64,000 nucleotides of DNA from NCBI GenBank assembly GCA_030052745.1, contig JANBVO010000001.1:620001-684000 (forward strand), read 5' to 3'. The notes beneath the pieces were generated by a model. That model saw only the letters and a list, made by a program, of their open reading frames with translations, did no database searches and was not told the DNA's origin. Each line of letters begins with the position of its first letter. The first letter of the stretch is position 1. This document shows, in pieces, positions 62,584-64,000 of the stretch. The stretch comes from Pleurostoma richardsiae (taxonomy: Eukaryota; Ascomycota; Sordariomycetes; Calosphaeriales; Pleurostomataceae). A program made the position numbers and the translations under genes.

Positions 62584-62654
62584 GCGCCAGTGGTTTAGCG
62601 GTAAAATTCATCGTTGCCATCGATGAGCCCCCGGTTCGACTCCGGGCTGGCGCA
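62584..62654 (+). tRNA. tRNA-Gly (GCC)
   Basis: The 71-nt cloverleaf has acceptor stem GCGCCAG/CTGGCGC, D arm TTTAGCGGTAAAA, anticodon loop TTGCCAT with anticodon GCC, and T arm with GGTTCGACTCC. There is no intron. A T5 run follows within about 12 bp. Confidence 0.95.
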
Positions 62655-63382
62655 TCTGAACATTTCTTTTTGACCTTTGTGTGGTTGTAGTGTTTCTGCT
62701 AGGGATGCTTGGGAAAGAACTCCTCTCGACGGGTAAAGGGGGAGAGAGAGGGGAATATGAAGACAGAGACAGAGCGCCCGGATGGACTCGAATGCTTGTG
62801 GTGCCGCCTAGGCGTACGTCAATGGAAATACTCGCCTGGGGATTTACAAAACATCATTACAGTATGGACAGAGTTTTGTTTCATAGTACTATAGAGGGGA
62901 ACCGAAACTGGCTTATGTATGGGCTTGCCATTCTTCCATTTGACGAGTGCATGAAGTCAACCCTGGTGAGTCCGTCTATCTAGGTTTAAGTACAATGAAA
63001 GGATATCAACCTAACCTGGTTTGTATGGGCAGTTTGATCTGCCGCTTCACAATAGAGTACAGCTTTAGCACCTCTCACTATCCCCAACTGCCGGCCCAGA
63101 CTCCCTCTGGCGATATCGGTTAAAGTGACTGAACAAGTAGCTTACAGACATTATATCGGAGTCCCATCTCTATTGATTGCAACACGAATTTCGATATACA
63201 GGGGTATTTCCAAGATAAGAATGCATCAAACTACTTGCGACTTTCCCCTCTCTGGAGGACCGTTAGGGAGATGTCATATACTCACCGTGTGCTGCAGCGG
63301 CCCCAGTCTCGAGGCTTACCCTTCTCGCTCTAGACTCTAGCCAGCCCCGAGATCATTTGATCGGTCGCAGACAGATACGGAA
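62655..63382. other. intergenic, no gene seen
   Basis: Apart from the Pol III terminator behind the tRNA and the probable promoter of the next gene, nothing is recognisable. Confidence 0.4.
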
Positions 63383-64000
63383 ATGATGCTGGCGAAGAGA
63401 AGCACCTTGCTTCTGGGACTCGGCGCTCTCAGGACGGAAGCGTTGCGGTATCCTCACCGAGTTCTGGGAACTCGCGTGGGCAACTGCACGATCCCAAGCT
63501 GGTCAGTCGACGATCTGAGCGTCAGATACAGCGGCACGGACACGGTCCCCGGGAACGCGACCTTCACCCTCGCCAACTCGGCGACCAACACGTCCGAGGC
63601 GCTGGCGTGCTCGCTGCCCTTCAACAGCCTCTGCTACATCGACGGCAGCGCGAACGTGACGCTGCAGCTCATGCTGGAGACGGCGTACATAACTGTTAAT
63701 CAGACGTGGATTTGTGGGGATCAGGCAGGCAACACAACTTCGTAAGAGCCCCTTCTTACTTGAGTGTTATGTATACGCAGTTGTTGATGACGATTACCTG
63801 GAAGGTTATCATATATACTTGGGGTGGCGGAGCTGGCTTTAACCTGTCCGGAGGTGTACTCCAGCAATATGACGTGTATAGGGGAGCCAGGAGTCATCGA
63901 AGGGTCGCTAGTGTCCACCTAAATCGAGACATGGAACGGTAGGTCACGTTTGCTGCAGATGCGTGCAAGCTAAGTGGAAATATCTGCTCGGAGGTCGAAA
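63383..64000 (+). CDS. small secreted protein, probably continuing past the window
   Basis: The first exon (63383 to about 63741) encodes a signal-peptide-like start (MLAKRSTLLLGLGAL). A Cys- and Asn-rich domain follows, with VGNCTIPSWSVDDLSVRYSG, CSLPFNSLCYIDG and TWICGDQAGN. Four to five Cys and many N-glycosylation sequons fit a secreted effector or AA1-like domain protein. A GTAAGA donor follows the exon. A plausible acceptor (TTTGCTGCAG) is at about 63958, after which the frame runs to the window edge. The 3' end is outside the window, and the intron would be long for this locus, so the downstream structure is tentative. Confidence 0.6.

Overview
The window looks like nuclear DNA of a filamentous ascomycete (Pezizomycotina). 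Genes carry many short introns (mostly about 50-110 nt) with GTRNGT donors and YAG acceptors. There are two Zn2Cys6 regulators, a Dal5-type permease, a fungal fucose-lectin family protein and a tRNA-Asp gene with a short intron. I cannot name the species. I rebuilt the exon chains by hand from both strands; nearly all close into uninterrupted reading frames, so most of these genes look intact.

Left arm (1-17 kb): a dense catabolic block. It holds a fused HyuA-HyuB hydantoinase/oxoprolinase (minus), an amidase-signature enzyme (plus), a 2-oxoglutarate/Fe(II) oxygenase (minus), a Dal5-type anion permease (minus) divergent from a second 2OG oxygenase (plus), and a methylmalonate-semialdehyde dehydrogenase (minus). 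The intergenic regions here carry clusters of HGATAR sites, the target of AreA-type nitrogen regulators, which suggests the block feeds on a nitrogen-containing ring compound.

Middle (18-25 kb): a phenol-hydroxylase-type flavoprotein and an intradiol ring-cleavage dioxygenase lie on the minus strand, divergent from a CaiB/BaiF (class III) CoA-transferase. This is a ring hydroxylation, ring opening and CoA module. From 26 to 35 kb come a membrane-anchored fucose-lectin-like protein, an enol-lactonase-like alpha/beta hydrolase, a SnoaL-like protein and an intronless Zn2Cys6 regulator.

Right catabolic part (36-54 kb): tRNA-Asp, two XanA-like (TauD family) 2OG dioxygenases flanking a cytochrome P450, a second enol-lactonase-like hydrolase, a second Zn2Cys6 regulator, a secreted GH89 alpha-N-acetylglucosaminidase, a 14-TM-type MFS exporter, an MDR oxidoreductase and the decayed C-terminus of another MFS exporter. 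The last 10 kb are gene-poor: one SCOC-like coiled-coil gene, a tRNA-Gly and the start of a gene for a small secreted protein.

There is no polyketide or peptide synthase, so this reads as a degradative rather than a biosynthetic cluster. The best overall hypothesis is a catabolic island for an N-heterocyclic or aromatic compound. It echoes the enzyme classes of the fungal nicotinate (hxn) clusters: amidase, 2OG oxygenase, Dal5-type permease and phenol-hydroxylase-like monooxygenase. It adds a hydantoinase/oxoprolinase, intradiol cleavage and a semialdehyde-to-CoA step. Substrate and pathway order are inference.
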